Shown piece by piece: positions 6,034 through 12,741 of a stretch of DNA of 12,741 nucleotides. Made by a program: the position numbers and the translations under genes. The notes under the pieces are model-generated. The model saw only the letters and a list, made by a program, of their open reading frames with translations. It had not been told where the DNA came from and did not search any database. The stretch's first letter is position 1, and each line of letters starts with the position of its first letter. The DNA comes from Deltaproteobacteria bacterium (GTDB lineage Bacteria; Desulfobacterota; Desulfobacteria; Desulfobacterales; SURF-15): contig JAHEHB010000132.1 of assembly GCA_024644775.1 (NCBI GenBank), positions 1-12,741 on the forward strand. The letters are read 5' to 3'.

Positions 6034-6106
6034 ACTTTATGATGGCCCGACCCTTCAACAGCAAATTCTTATTCATTTCATCATTCATTCTTGAAAGGAG
6101 GAGAAA

Positions 6107-7720
6107 ATGAAAGCAAGAAGAACGTTATGGTTTGTTTTTTCGGCAGCGATCGCGTTATCCCTATTGATCGGAACGACCGGTACCGTTTCTGCAGGCCCGC
6201 CGAAGCCCGGTGAGGGGCCGCTGTTCAAGGTAGCCTCGGGAGCATACCCGCCGACATTGATTTGGCAGGACACTTCCGCTCTAATCACCCGAATCGTGGG
6301 CGCAAACATTTACGAGGCGCTGGTCACATTCAACCGCAAATACGAGGTCGTGCCCATGCTCGCCACCAAATGGGAAATGGCGCCTGACGGTCTTTCCTAC
6401 ACCTTCCATTTGCGCCAGGGGGTCAAGTTTCACAACGGCAAGGAGATGACCTCAGAGGACGTGGTCCACAGCATCAAACGGTTCAAAACACACGGGGCAC
6501 GGGGTAAGGATCTTGCCATGGTCAAAGACGTGGTGGCTGTGGACAAGTACACGGTGCGTTTCGATCTGGAACGCAAAACAGGAACGCTTCTGGCATCCTT
6601 GGGAAGCCCCCTGAGCCACGCCTCCATTATGCCCAAAGAAGCGGTCATGCAAAGCGACGGCACCTATTTTCCAACAATGAAGATCCCCATCGATGAAAAA
6701 CACGTCATCGGTACCGGCCCGTATAAGTACAACAAATGGCTGCGGGACCGATACCTGAGTCTGACATACCACAAGGACTACACGCCGCATACCGACGTTC
6801 CCGGCGAAAGCGGTCTGGGTGGCAACCGAGTCGGGTATTACAAAGAAATCCGTTTTTACAAGGTCAACGAACCCGATGCCCGAATCGCAGGGGTGGAGAC
6901 CGGACAGTACCATTTAGCCGACGAAGTATCCTACGAGCTGGCCATGCAGGTTAAAGACAAGCCGGGCGTCGCGATTTCAAAGATTTCCCCGGCTCACTAC
7001 GGCGTCATCTTTTTCAATCACCAGCCCGATCCGGACGGAACTCCCAGCCTGTTCAGCAACCTGAAGATGCGTCAGGCCGTTCAAGCGCTTATCGACATGG
7101 AAGAGATCATGAAAGCGGCGGGTTCCGGACCCGGCCGTTTGGATCCGGGCATCATGTGGCGGGAGCATGTGTTCTGGACCGATGTGGGTAAAGAACTGTA
7201 CAATCAGGCCAACCCCGAAAAAGCCAAACAGTTGCTTAAGGAAGCCGGGTACGACGGCCGAGAAATTCGCCTCATGACCAATCAGCAGTATCCGTACATG
7301 TACAAGGCCGCCGTGTACTTACAGGCCCAGCTCAAAAGTATCGACGTGCCCGCGAAGCTTCTTATCGTGGACTGGCCCACGCAACTTAAAATGCGGTTAA
7401 AGGGCGGTTCGTGGGACATCAGCTTCACCGGAAATACGACCCGCTTTGACCCAAGCCAGCATAATTTTTCCTTGCGCGGCGCCTCGTCGTACGGTGGTTA
7501 CGACAAACCCGAGATGAACGCACTGCTAGAGGCAGGGGAAAACGAGGTTGAATTTGAAAAACGCTACGAAATCTACAAAAAGGTGCAAAAGCTCATGTAT
7601 GACGATGTGGTCTGGATGCGGACATTTGACGACAACAACTACCAAGTCCATACCGCCAAGCTGAAAGATTACAGCCCCTGGTATGTGTTACGGCTGTGGA
7701 ATACCTGGCTTGAGGACTAG
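6107..7720 (+). CDS. Periplasmic peptide-type ABC solute-binding protein (family 5), copy 1
   Basis: A 537-residue binding protein for an oligopeptide/dipeptide/nickel-type ABC importer (SBP family 5). Residues 1-29 are a Sec signal peptide with a likely cut at VSA|G; no lipobox cysteine is present, so the mature protein should be free in the periplasm. The family signature region is clear at about 83-125 (VPMLATKWE, then PDGLSYTFHLRQGVKFHNGK and SEDVVHS), with VIGTGPYKYNKW and the C-terminal KRYEIYKKVQKLMYDD also typical. AAGGAGG at 6095-6101 gives a strong start at the ATG. It is a paralogue of the protein at 10180, about two-thirds identical by eye, but has no permease gene beside it; the next gene is an oppositely oriented MFS transporter. 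It may feed the permease complex that begins at 12278. The ligand cannot be read from sequence; peptides are the default guess. Confidence 0.93.
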   Translation: MKARRTLWFVFSAAIALSLLIGTTGTVSAGPPKPGEGPLFKVASGAYPPTLIWQDTSALITRIVGANIYEALVTFNRKYEVVPMLATKWEMAPDGLSYTFHLRQGVKFHNGKEMTSEDVVHSIKRFKTHGARGKDLAMVKDVVAVDKYTVRFDLERKTGTLLASLGSPLSHASIMPKEAVMQSDGTYFPTMKIPIDEKHVIGTGPYKYNKWLRDRYLSLTYHKDYTPHTDVPGESGLGGNRVGYYKEIRFYKVNEPDARIAGVETGQYHLADEVSYELAMQVKDKPGVAISKISPAHYGVIFFNHQPDPDGTPSLFSNLKMRQAVQALIDMEEIMKAAGSGPGRLDPGIMWREHVFWTDVGKELYNQANPEKAKQLLKEAGYDGREIRLMTNQQYPYMYKAAVYLQAQLKSIDVPAKLLIVDWPTQLKMRLKGGSWDISFTGNTTRFDPSQHNFSLRGASSYGGYDKPEMNALLEAGENEVEFEKRYEIYKKVQKLMYDDVVWMRTFDDNNYQVHTAKLKDYSPWYVLRLWNTWLED

Positions 7721-7739
7721 ACGGTAGATTCTTTACTAA

Positions 7740-7779
7740 CCGGGCGGGACGGCGCGCAGCCTTCCCGTCCGGGTGTTTT
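7740..7779 (+). terminator. Hairpin terminator after binding protein copy 1
   Basis: CCGGGCGGGA (7740-7749) pairs with TCCCGTCCGG (7763-7772) as a 10-bp stem with one G-U pair and a 13-base loop; GTGTTTT follows. The same structure, with compensatory changes, follows the paralogous gene at 11799-11831. The short T run may allow partial read-through. Confidence 0.7.
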
Positions 7780-7861
7780 CCCTCAAGGACCGCTGCACTT
7801 GATCCGTTCACCGATGGCGGTACCTTTGGGACCGGAATCAACTCCCGTCATCATGGAATTA

Positions 7862-8055
7862 CGGTCCTATAACCCAAACAAAGGTAAGGTCAATTTTATC
7901 GCCTTGTCCCCCTCCCTCAATCCCTCCCGCCCGGGGAGGGAAGTTTGAACTCCTCCCCTTGTCGAAGATCCCGCCCCAAGGCGGGGACGGGGGAGGCTGG
8001 GTGGGGGTGAATAAGAAGGTTAAAAACATCAACCTTTTTTTCGGTTATAGTTGCT
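7862..8055. repeat. MITE-like repeat, copy A
   Basis: The element is about 194 bases long, with ends CGGTCCTATAACC and GGTTATAGTTGCT that are imperfect inverted repeats. The interior is strongly palindromic: CCCTCCC with GGGAGGG around 7922-7940, and CCCGCC-CCAA-GGCGGG around 7970-7985. Read on the opposite strand, copy B at 12076-12234 matches its C- and G-rich core, including CCCTCAATCCCTCCCG and GGGGGAGG.TGGGTGGGGG. Copy A carries about 30 extra bases forming an additional hairpin. It encodes no transposase. The repetition is seen; mobility is inferred. Confidence 0.75.
8036..8052. repeat. 17-bp inverted repeat, left arm (MFS flank)
   Basis: TTTTTTCGGTTATAGTT is the exact reverse complement of 9341-9357. 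It is the right end of the MITE-like copy A, and with its partner brackets the MFS gene. Confidence 0.85.
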
Positions 8056-8143
8056 TAGAATTATCCTTCATGGTGGTTTCCGAATGCCTGTTCTGTCCCC
8101 ATTTTTAAAATAATCGAACAGGCAGCGTATGTGAAACTGCCGC

Positions 8144-9283
8144 TCAATCCGGTATGGCAGAGGCTGTCATCGAAAACGCCGGCATCATTCCGATCACCGC
8201 CGTTACGGCGGCAAGCAGGAACAAACCGGTCATTCCGTACCATTGTAAGATGGGTGAAAAAACCCAGGCCCCCATCCCGATTCCCAGATCGAACCCGAAA
8301 TAAAATACGGCGCTGGCGCGGCCCCGTTCATCGGCGGATACCCGTCCGACGTGAATGGCAATTAGAAGCGGATGAAGCGTACCCGCCCCAATGGCAAAAA
8401 TGACAGCAGTCGGCAGCAGGTGCTGTTGTGAGCCGACAAATGCGAATCCGCACAATCCCATCCCCAATATCAGGAAGGCAATCAGCAATATCCACCCCGG
8501 GTTGTATCTGTCCAACAACCGTCCTTTTGCCGTTACCAATCGCGTGAGGATAAGACTGGCGCCATATACGGTAAACACCAGACCGGCGGGACCGATATCA
8601 CGTCTTTCCGTGAGCAGCGGTAAAAATTGAAAAAAAGCACCAAAACTGATTCCGAACAAAGCAGCGGCTGCCAGAGGAATCCGCAGTTTTTTTGCCACGT
8701 TCAGCAAATTAACCCAGGCAGATTTTTGTTTTACAAAGCGCTGTTCCTGCCCAACCCGCAGCGCCATAATTACACTGATTATGGCCAAAACACCGGACAA
8801 TACAAATGCGCCGCTCAATTGGATCTTGTATAGAATCGCGTTTACCAATGCGGGGGTTGTTGTCATCGAAACGTTGGCCGCAGTGCCGAAAAGCGCCATC
8901 GCGGATCCCCGCTTTTCGGGTGGTGCAAGATCGGAAATCAGTGCCGTGGCGGCTGTCGTAAAGGCAACATAACCCGTGGCCTGGAGCACACGGAGACCAA
9001 AGAGCAAAACCGATTTTGATGTCAGGCTCACAGCGACCGCACCGACAACCAGCGCCCCTGCGCCAACCAGCATGATTTTTTGACGTCCCCAAGTGTCTGA
9101 AAAAACGCCTGCCAACGGTCGAACAATGAGGGATGCGATGCCGAATGCCCCCATAACGACGGCAATCTGCCAGTCTCGGAGGCCCGCCTTAACAAGATAA
9201 AGCGGAAAGGGGATCAAAAGCGTATAAAAAGCTGCAAAAAACAGCAGGGTGGCCGTCCAAATTGTCCAATAATTTTTTCCCAT
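8144..9283 (-). CDS. Major facilitator superfamily transporter
   Basis: A 379-residue inner-membrane protein with about 12 hydrophobic segments in two halves. The MFS loop 2-3 motif is clear at 59-70 (GVFSDTWGRQKI), with DLAPPEKRGSAMALF after helix 4 and the matching second-half segment ADERGRASAVFYFGFD. The polar RVGQEQRFVKQKSAW stretch is the central cytoplasmic loop between helices 6 and 7. It looks like the drug/sugar efflux-like MFS_1 group; the substrate is unknown. The ATG at 9283 is the only good start, as an in-frame stop lies five codons upstream; no Shine-Dalgarno sequence is visible, so translation may be weak or leaderless. The gene opposes both neighbours and is bracketed by an exact 17-bp inverted repeat, which raises the possibility of acquisition as a unit. 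Confidence 0.88.
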   Translation of the reverse strand: MGKNYWTIWTATLLFFAAFYTLLIPFPLYLVKAGLRDWQIAVVMGAFGIASLIVRPLAGVFSDTWGRQKIMLVGAGALVVGAVAVSLTSKSVLLFGLRVLQATGYVAFTTAATALISDLAPPEKRGSAMALFGTAANVSMTTTPALVNAILYKIQLSGAFVLSGVLAIISVIMALRVGQEQRFVKQKSAWVNLLNVAKKLRIPLAAAALFGISFGAFFQFLPLLTERRDIGPAGLVFTVYGASLILTRLVTAKGRLLDRYNPGWILLIAFLILGMGLCGFAFVGSQQHLLPTAVIFAIGAGTLHPLLIAIHVGRVSADERGRASAVFYFGFDLGIGMGAWVFSPILQWYGMTGLFLLAAVTAVIGMMPAFSMTASAIPD

Positions 9284-9340
9284 CGAAAATTGCAGTTAAG
9301 TTTTAGTGTTTCGTATTGAGTATTTTGTTTAAGATATCGA

Positions 9341-9357
9341 AACTATAACCGAAAAAA
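9341..9357. repeat. 17-bp inverted repeat, right arm; solo MITE-like end
   Basis: AACTATAACCGAAAAAA is the exact reverse complement of 8036-8052. It carries the CTATAACC end shared by both MITE-like copies, but no palindromic core or second end follows, so it is a solo terminus upstream of the MFS start. Confidence 0.85.
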
Positions 9358-9438
9358 GAATGAAGAATGAAAATCGCACATATAAATGTGATAATCAACC
9401 GATGATGATTATATTTGACAAAGAAAGCAGAGCTGACG

Positions 9439-9930
9439 ATGCCGTTTAAAAAAAATAGTGACAGAGGAGAGCTGTTCAAAGGAGTCTTACTGACTCATGT
9501 CATCCTGTTTCTCCATCTACTGTTTATCGCGCTATTGGGGCTTTTGGTTATTTTTTTCCGGGGCGTCACCCAATACATGCTTTGGATTCTGTTGGGTTGC
9601 ATCACGGTCATACTGCTGTCGCTCTATCTTTTTTACCGTCGCGTCAAATCGAAGGGAAAACAAACCCTCCACGAGATGAATACATCACCTCTCTTTAAAG
9701 GCCGAAACGTCGAAGTGAGCTTTTTGGGTGGAATCGCTTCGGTGAAGTTGGGCCGAGAAAATAACCCACCGGCACTGGAGGACGAATCCAACCACCAAAC
9801 ACTTCAACTGGAGGACCCGACCACCGCCCGTATTCGAGAACTGAACGAACTTGCGCAACTGTTTGAAAAAAAACTGATCACCCTTGAGGAATTCAACCAC
9901 CTAAAAAAACAGATCTTAATAAACGACTAA
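9439..9930 (+). CDS. Two-helix membrane protein with C-terminal SHOCT domain
   Basis: A 163-residue protein of unknown function. Two hydrophobic segments lie at about 17-40 and 46-66, followed by a basic stop-transfer stretch (YRRVKSKGK). A soluble middle part (90-125) matches nothing I know. Residues 130-160 (RIRELNELAQLFEKKLITLE and EFNHLKKQIL) fit the SHOCT domain, a short helical C-terminal module usually written L..L..L...G.IT.EEF...K..LL and often found at the ends of membrane or secreted bacterial proteins. Both termini probably face the cytoplasm. I prefer the ATG at 9439; a TTG at 9415 would add eight residues, and neither has a strong ribosome binding site. It sits just upstream of the second binding protein but 249 bases separate them, so a link to transport is only a possibility. 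Confidence 0.75.
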   Translation: MPFKKNSDRGELFKGVLLTHVILFLHLLFIALLGLLVIFFRGVTQYMLWILLGCITVILLSLYLFYRRVKSKGKQTLHEMNTSPLFKGRNVEVSFLGGIASVKLGRENNPPALEDESNHQTLQLEDPTTARIRELNELAQLFEKKLITLEEFNHLKKQILIND

Positions 9931-9986
9931 CTCCCTGGTATCATTGCGGGTGCCGTCATGAAAAGAAGGCCCAGTGGAAAAAACAG

Positions 9987-10001
9987 TTGACTTTTATTCG
10001 G
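9987..10001 (+). promoter_or_regulatory. Motif shared by both binding-protein upstream regions
   Basis: TTGACTTTTATTCGG here closely matches TTGACTTTTTATCGG at 5942-5956 before the paralogous gene, differing by a T-run shift. It may be a -35-like element, an operator, or a remnant of the duplication. No good -10 was found at 17 bases. Confidence 0.28.
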
Positions 10002-10083
10002 ACTCTGTTTTACTGCTTAGGCGTATTCACCTCTTTTTCAAATGCGAAACACACCGAGCAGGATAAAAAATGTGCGGTCCCTG

Positions 10084-10115
10084 TCGGCAACACAGGATAC
10101 AAACCGTGTAGCCGA
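10084..10115 (+). other. Leader hairpin upstream of binding protein copy 2
   Basis: TCGGCAACAC (10084-10093) pairs with GTGTAGCCGA (10106-10115): nine pairs with one A-A mismatch and a 12-base loop. It ends 51 bases before the ribosome binding site. It may stabilise or regulate the message; no known riboswitch class was recognised. Confidence 0.35.
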
Positions 10116-10166
10116 TAACAAACATCGTGTTCGGGCTGTTCGTGAATGTTAACCTATTTTGATAGA

Positions 10167-10173
10167 AAGGAGG
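10167..10173 (+). promoter_or_regulatory. Strong ribosome binding site fixing the start
   Basis: AAGGAGG sits six bases before the ATG at 10180. It lies downstream of the TTG at 10159, so the longer reading beginning there would have no ribosome binding site of its own. Confidence 0.85.
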
Positions 10174-10179
10174 ATCGAA

Positions 10180-11781
10180 ATGGTCAGTAGAAAAGTATGG
10201 TTCGTTTTGCTGGCGGCAATTTGCGTAGTGGCCCTTTCACTGAACGTGACCTGGGCCGGCCCTCCCAAACCCGGCCAGGGAGGTATTATGAAGGTGGCGG
10301 CGAATGCCTATCCACCCACCCTCGATTGGCAGGCCAGCACGGCCACGGCGTGCCGCGAGATTTGCATGAACATTTTCGAGTCGCTGGTGACCTACAACAA
10401 AAAGTTCAAGATCGTCCCCATGCTGGCCACAAAATGGGAGATATCATCTGACGGGTTGGCTTACACCTTCCATCTGCGCCAGGGCGTAAAGTTCCACAAC
10501 GGCAAGGAGATGACTTCAGAGGATGTGGTAGCCAGCCTCACGCGCTTCATGGAGCATGGGCGCCGAAATAAAGACCTCTACATGGTCAAGGATGTGGTAG
10601 CGGTCGATACGCACACCGTGCGCTTCGATCTCACGGAGACAACCGGAGCGTTGCTTCCCGCCCTGGCAAGTCCTGTGGCCCAGGTCTCCATCCTTCCCAA
10701 AGAGGCGCTCTATGACAAGGACGGAAAGTTTTATCCGGCTGATCGCCTACCCCACGACCCGGAGCATCTGGTGGGCACCGGCCCCTATAAATTCAACAAG
10801 TGGCCACGGGATCGTTACGTAAGTATGATTTACTTCGAGGATTACAAGCCTCACGATGAGGTCGAGGGTGACGGCTTAGGAGGCGACCGCGTACCCTACT
10901 ACAAGGAAATCCGCTTCTACAAGGTAGCCGAGCCTGCTGCCCGCATCGCCGGCGTAGAGACGGGCCAGTATCACTTCGGCGACCGCGTGCCCTACGACCT
11001 GGCCATGAAGGTAAAAGACAAACCGGGCTTAAAGGTCACCCGCATCGCACCATTCAGCTGGCCGATCATCTATTTTAACTATCATCCCGATCCGGACGGC
11101 AAACCCAGTCTCTTCAGCAACCTGAAAATGCGTCAGGCCGTCCAGGCGTTGCTGGACATGGAAGAGATCATGAAAGCCGCCGGTACCGGCCCGGGAAGAC
11201 TGGATCCGGGGGTCATGTTCAAAGAGCACGTCTTCTGGAACGACGCGGGTAAAGAGCTATACAATCAAGCCAATCCTGAAAAGGCCAAGAAACTGCTGAA
11301 GGAGGCCGGGTACGACGGCCGCGAAATCCGTATTATGACCAATCAGGGCTACGCCTACATGTACAAGACGGCCGTGAGCATTCAAGAGCAACTCAAGCGC
11401 ATCAACGTGCCCTCGAAGCTCATTGTCATCGACTGGCCGGCCACCATCCAGCGCTGGCTGAAGGGCGGCTACTGGGACATTGGCTTTAGCGGCATCTCCA
11501 CTCGCTTCGATCCCACCAACCACAACATTCTCTGGCATAGCAAGCTGAACTCTTTCGGATACAACAGCCCGGAAGTGGACAAGCTGGTGGAGGCCGGTAT
11601 GCAGGAGAGCGATTTTAAGAAGCGATACGAAATCTATAAAAAACTGCAACAAATGACTTACGAGGACGTGATCTTCATCAAGGAATTCGACGACAACATT
11701 TACCAGATCCACACCACGAAACTGAAGGGGTATACTCCCTGGTATCTCGTCCGGTTGTGGAACACGTGGCTCGAGGACTAG
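10180..11781 (+). CDS. Periplasmic peptide-type ABC solute-binding protein (family 5), copy 2
   Basis: A 533-residue SBP family 5 protein, paralogous to the one at 6107. Residues 1-26 form a Sec signal peptide cut at TWA|G; there is no lipobox. The mature start GPPKPG, the signature region (VPMLATKWE, then YTFHLRQGVKFHNGKEMTSE), VGTGPYKFNKW and the end WNTWLED are shared with copy 1. The central block from SLFSNLKMRQAVQAL to YDGREIR is nearly identical between the two. Others differ clearly, for example ALITRIVGANIY against TACREICMNIF and FTGNTTRF against FSGISTRF, which points to different ligand preference. A DppB-like permease follows on the same strand after a hairpin and a repeat element, so this is the cognate binding protein of that importer. 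A strong binding protein gene followed by a partial terminator and then permeases is a common way of making excess binding protein. Confidence 0.94.
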   Translation: MVSRKVWFVLLAAICVVALSLNVTWAGPPKPGQGGIMKVAANAYPPTLDWQASTATACREICMNIFESLVTYNKKFKIVPMLATKWEISSDGLAYTFHLRQGVKFHNGKEMTSEDVVASLTRFMEHGRRNKDLYMVKDVVAVDTHTVRFDLTETTGALLPALASPVAQVSILPKEALYDKDGKFYPADRLPHDPEHLVGTGPYKFNKWPRDRYVSMIYFEDYKPHDEVEGDGLGGDRVPYYKEIRFYKVAEPAARIAGVETGQYHFGDRVPYDLAMKVKDKPGLKVTRIAPFSWPIIYFNYHPDPDGKPSLFSNLKMRQAVQALLDMEEIMKAAGTGPGRLDPGVMFKEHVFWNDAGKELYNQANPEKAKKLLKEAGYDGREIRIMTNQGYAYMYKTAVSIQEQLKRINVPSKLIVIDWPATIQRWLKGGYWDIGFSGISTRFDPTNHNILWHSKLNSFGYNSPEVDKLVEAGMQESDFKKRYEIYKKLQQMTYEDVIFIKEFDDNIYQIHTTKLKGYTPWYLVRLWNTWLED

Positions 11782-11798
11782 GCTGAAATATCTGAGTA

Positions 11799-11831
11799 CC
11801 GGGCAGGACAGCGCACACGCCTCCTGCCCGG
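11799..11831 (+). terminator. Hairpin terminator/attenuator after binding protein copy 2
   Basis: CCGGGCAGGA (11799-11808) pairs perfectly with TCCTGCCCGG (11822-11831) around a 13-base loop. Only CTTTC follows, so it may act mainly as a partial terminator or an mRNA-protecting hairpin between the binding protein and permease genes. It is homologous to 7740-7772, with pair-preserving changes. Confidence 0.65.
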
Positions 11832-12075
11832 AGCTTTCATCCTGCGGACCCAGGTGCTTAACGGTTTTATAGGACTGCGGAAATAGTGAAGCCTTCGACC
11901 GCCAAAAGACAATGGCTTCCGAGTTTGTTGCAAGTAAGACCCTGGGTGTTTATTGGTTTCTGTGTTCAATTAAGTCTCCACGCTGAAATTTGACACCTGA
12001 AAACATATTAAAACTGAAATCTTCGCCTAAAGGTAAGGGTTTTTCTCCCATTCTCCGAATGGGACGATAAAATTT

Positions 12076-12234
12076 CGGAACTATAACCCAAAAAAGATAG
12101 GAAAATTTTCCATATTATACACCCCCACCCAACCTCCCCCGTCCAGGGGGAGGAGATAAAACTTCCCTCCCCGCGCGGGAGGGATTGAGGGAAGGGATAA
12201 AATCGGTATTATTTTTGTTTTGGTTATAGTACCG
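12076..12234. repeat. MITE-like repeat, copy B (inverted relative to copy A)
   Basis: The element is 159 bases long, with ends CGGAACTATAACC and GGTTATAGTACCG matching as inverted repeats at 12 of 13 positions. Inside are two strong palindromes: CCTCCCCC with GGGGGAGG around a GTCCA loop, and CCCTCCC with GGGAGGG around CGCGC. Its reverse complement aligns with copy A at 7862-8055. It ends 43 bases before the permease start and has no coding capacity. Confidence 0.78.
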
Positions 12235-12277
12235 TAAAATTTTTAACCTTAGCTAACACACGTAATTCGAAAACGAT

Positions 12278-12741
12278 ATGTGGACATTTGTTGCCAGAAG
12301 GTTGTTGTTGATGATCCCGGTGATCGTCCTTGTCGGGATCTTGACCTTCCTGTTGATCCGGCTCATTCCGGGCGATCCGGCCGCACAGATGCTGGGCCTG
12401 GAAGCCACGCCGCGGGAAATCGAAACCCTGCGCCGTGAGATGGGTCTGGATCAGCCCATTTATAAGCAATTCTTAATCTGGGGCGGTAACGCCCTGCGAG
12501 GTGACCTGGGGAACTCCATTTTTTTGCAACAGCCGGTGTCCCAGGCGATCGTGGAACATCTCGAGTGCACGATTTCTTTAGCACTTCTGGCCCTCACCTA
12601 TGCGGTGCTGGTGGCGGTGCCTATCGGGGTCATCGCAGCAGTAAAACAAAACGCCTGGCAAGACAAGTTGGTAATGACCTTTGCCCTGGTCGGGGTTTCG
12701 GCTCCCAGCTTCTGGCTGGGTCTGGTGGCCATCTTCGTCTT
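12278..12741 (+). CDS. DppB/OppB-like ABC transporter permease (5' part, cut by window end)
   Basis: The first 154 residues of an inner-membrane permease for a peptide-type ABC importer; the gene runs off the window (a full protein is usually 300-340 residues). The start MWTFVARRLLLMIPVIVLVG with FLLIRLIPGDP is the characteristic N-terminus of this family. It is followed by the periplasmic segment MGLDQP.Y.QF...GNALRGDLGNS (55-80), the helix region LALLALTYAVLVAVPIGVIAA (101-121) and VSAPSFWLGL (140-149) beginning the permease domain. The ATG at 12278 fits the family N-terminus although no clear ribosome binding site precedes it. It probably forms a complex with a second permease and ATPases beyond the window, fed by the binding protein at 10180 and perhaps also by that at 6107. 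Confidence 0.93.
   Translation, partial: MWTFVARRLLLMIPVIVLVGILTFLLIRLIPGDPAAQMLGLEATPREIETLRREMGLDQPIYKQFLIWGGNALRGDLGNSIFLQQPVSQAIVEHLECTISLALLALTYAVLVAVPIGVIAAVKQNAWQDKLVMTFALVGVSAPSFWLGLVAIFV

Larger units (their letters stand above)
5734..6106. other. Divergent regulatory region with nested inverted repeats
   Basis: No gene is supported in these 373 bases between the divergent M20 and solute-binding protein genes. It holds a long-range inverted repeat (5811-5829 with 5928-5945), the palindrome CTCCCGGGAG at 5858-5867, a perfect 10-bp stem at 5889-5921, a promoter-like block at 5968-5996, a small leader hairpin at 6013-6033 and a strong ribosome binding site at 6095-6101. Confidence 0.65.
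7721..8143. other. Convergent intergenic region with terminator and repeat element
   Basis: This stretch separates the first binding protein from the converging MFS gene. It contains a terminator at 7740-7779 and a MITE-like element at 7862-8055. The remaining 88 bases next to the MFS stop show nothing I can name. Confidence 0.7.
11782..12277. other. Intergenic region between binding protein and permease
   Basis: This stretch of nearly 500 bases contains the hairpin at 11799-11831, a small hairpin CCCATTC-TCC-GAATGGG at 12047-12063 and the MITE-like copy B at 12076-12234. Around 11990 a fragment resembles the 1448 heptad tract. No gene and no clear promoter for the permease were recognised. 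Confidence 0.7.

Noticed and set aside
5968..6106. Known riboswitch in the leader of binding protein copy 1
   Set aside because: Only a single 6-bp hairpin is visible and no conserved aptamer core was recognised.
6452..6913. Long antisense frame within binding protein copy 1 (and 11257-11712 in copy 2)
   Set aside because: Both lie opposite strongly conserved coding sequence; their proteins show no motifs and are explained by codon usage on the sense strand.
10041..10151. 36-codon frame in the leader of binding protein copy 2
   Set aside because: It has no ribosome binding site and overlaps a hairpin; the peptide has no recognisable feature.
10159..10179. TTG start for binding protein copy 2
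   Set aside because: The ribosome binding site lies downstream of it, and the extra residues precede a normal signal peptide.

Overview
The window reads as chromosome from a Gram-negative bacterium with roughly half GC, loosely packed genes and repeat-rich spacers. I lean towards Desulfobacterota (a Desulfobacterales-like sulfate reducer). The reasons are a sigma-54-type promoter, a chemoreceptor-like small protein, a short type-2 ArgC, periplasmic family-5 solute-binding proteins and unusual low-complexity intergenic tracts. This is an impression from style, not proof; no rRNA, tRNA or marker gene is present.

Layout. (1) 1-1429: a candidate sigma-54 promoter with an upstream inverted repeat drives a 94-residue protein that resembles the signalling tip of a methyl-accepting chemotaxis protein (MCP). 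It is followed 21 bases later by a Bacteroidetes-type AMP nucleosidase. (2) 1978-5733: an ArgE/DapE-type M20 metallohydrolase and argC lie on the plus strand. A second M20 hydrolase on the minus strand overlaps the argC 3' end by 35 bases. (3) 6107-12741: two paralogous periplasmic peptide-type solute-binding proteins flank a minus-strand MFS transporter and a two-helix SHOCT-domain protein. The second binding protein is followed by the start of a DppB/OppB-like permease cut off by the window end.

Functional reading. The transporter genes suggest uptake of short peptides or related cationic or amide compounds. The two M20 enzymes could remove acyl or aminoacyl groups, and ArgC belongs to the acetylated ornithine/arginine route. 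The first M20 enzyme, facing the same way as argC, is the better candidate for a real ArgE. A promoter-like block is shared by the first M20 gene and the first binding-protein gene, which hints at common control.

Between genes, three things stand out. Several unrelated tracts have a 7-8 base period. A MITE-like repeat family with CTATAACC ends is present as two inverted copies plus one solo end, and an exact 17-base inverted repeat brackets the MFS gene. Both binding-protein genes end in homologous hairpins of 10-bp stem and 13-base loop, whose sequences differ by compensatory changes. I found no CRISPR array, integrase, transposase, phage gene, tRNA or rRNA. The most unusual item is the stand-alone MCP-tip protein joined to AMP nucleosidase.
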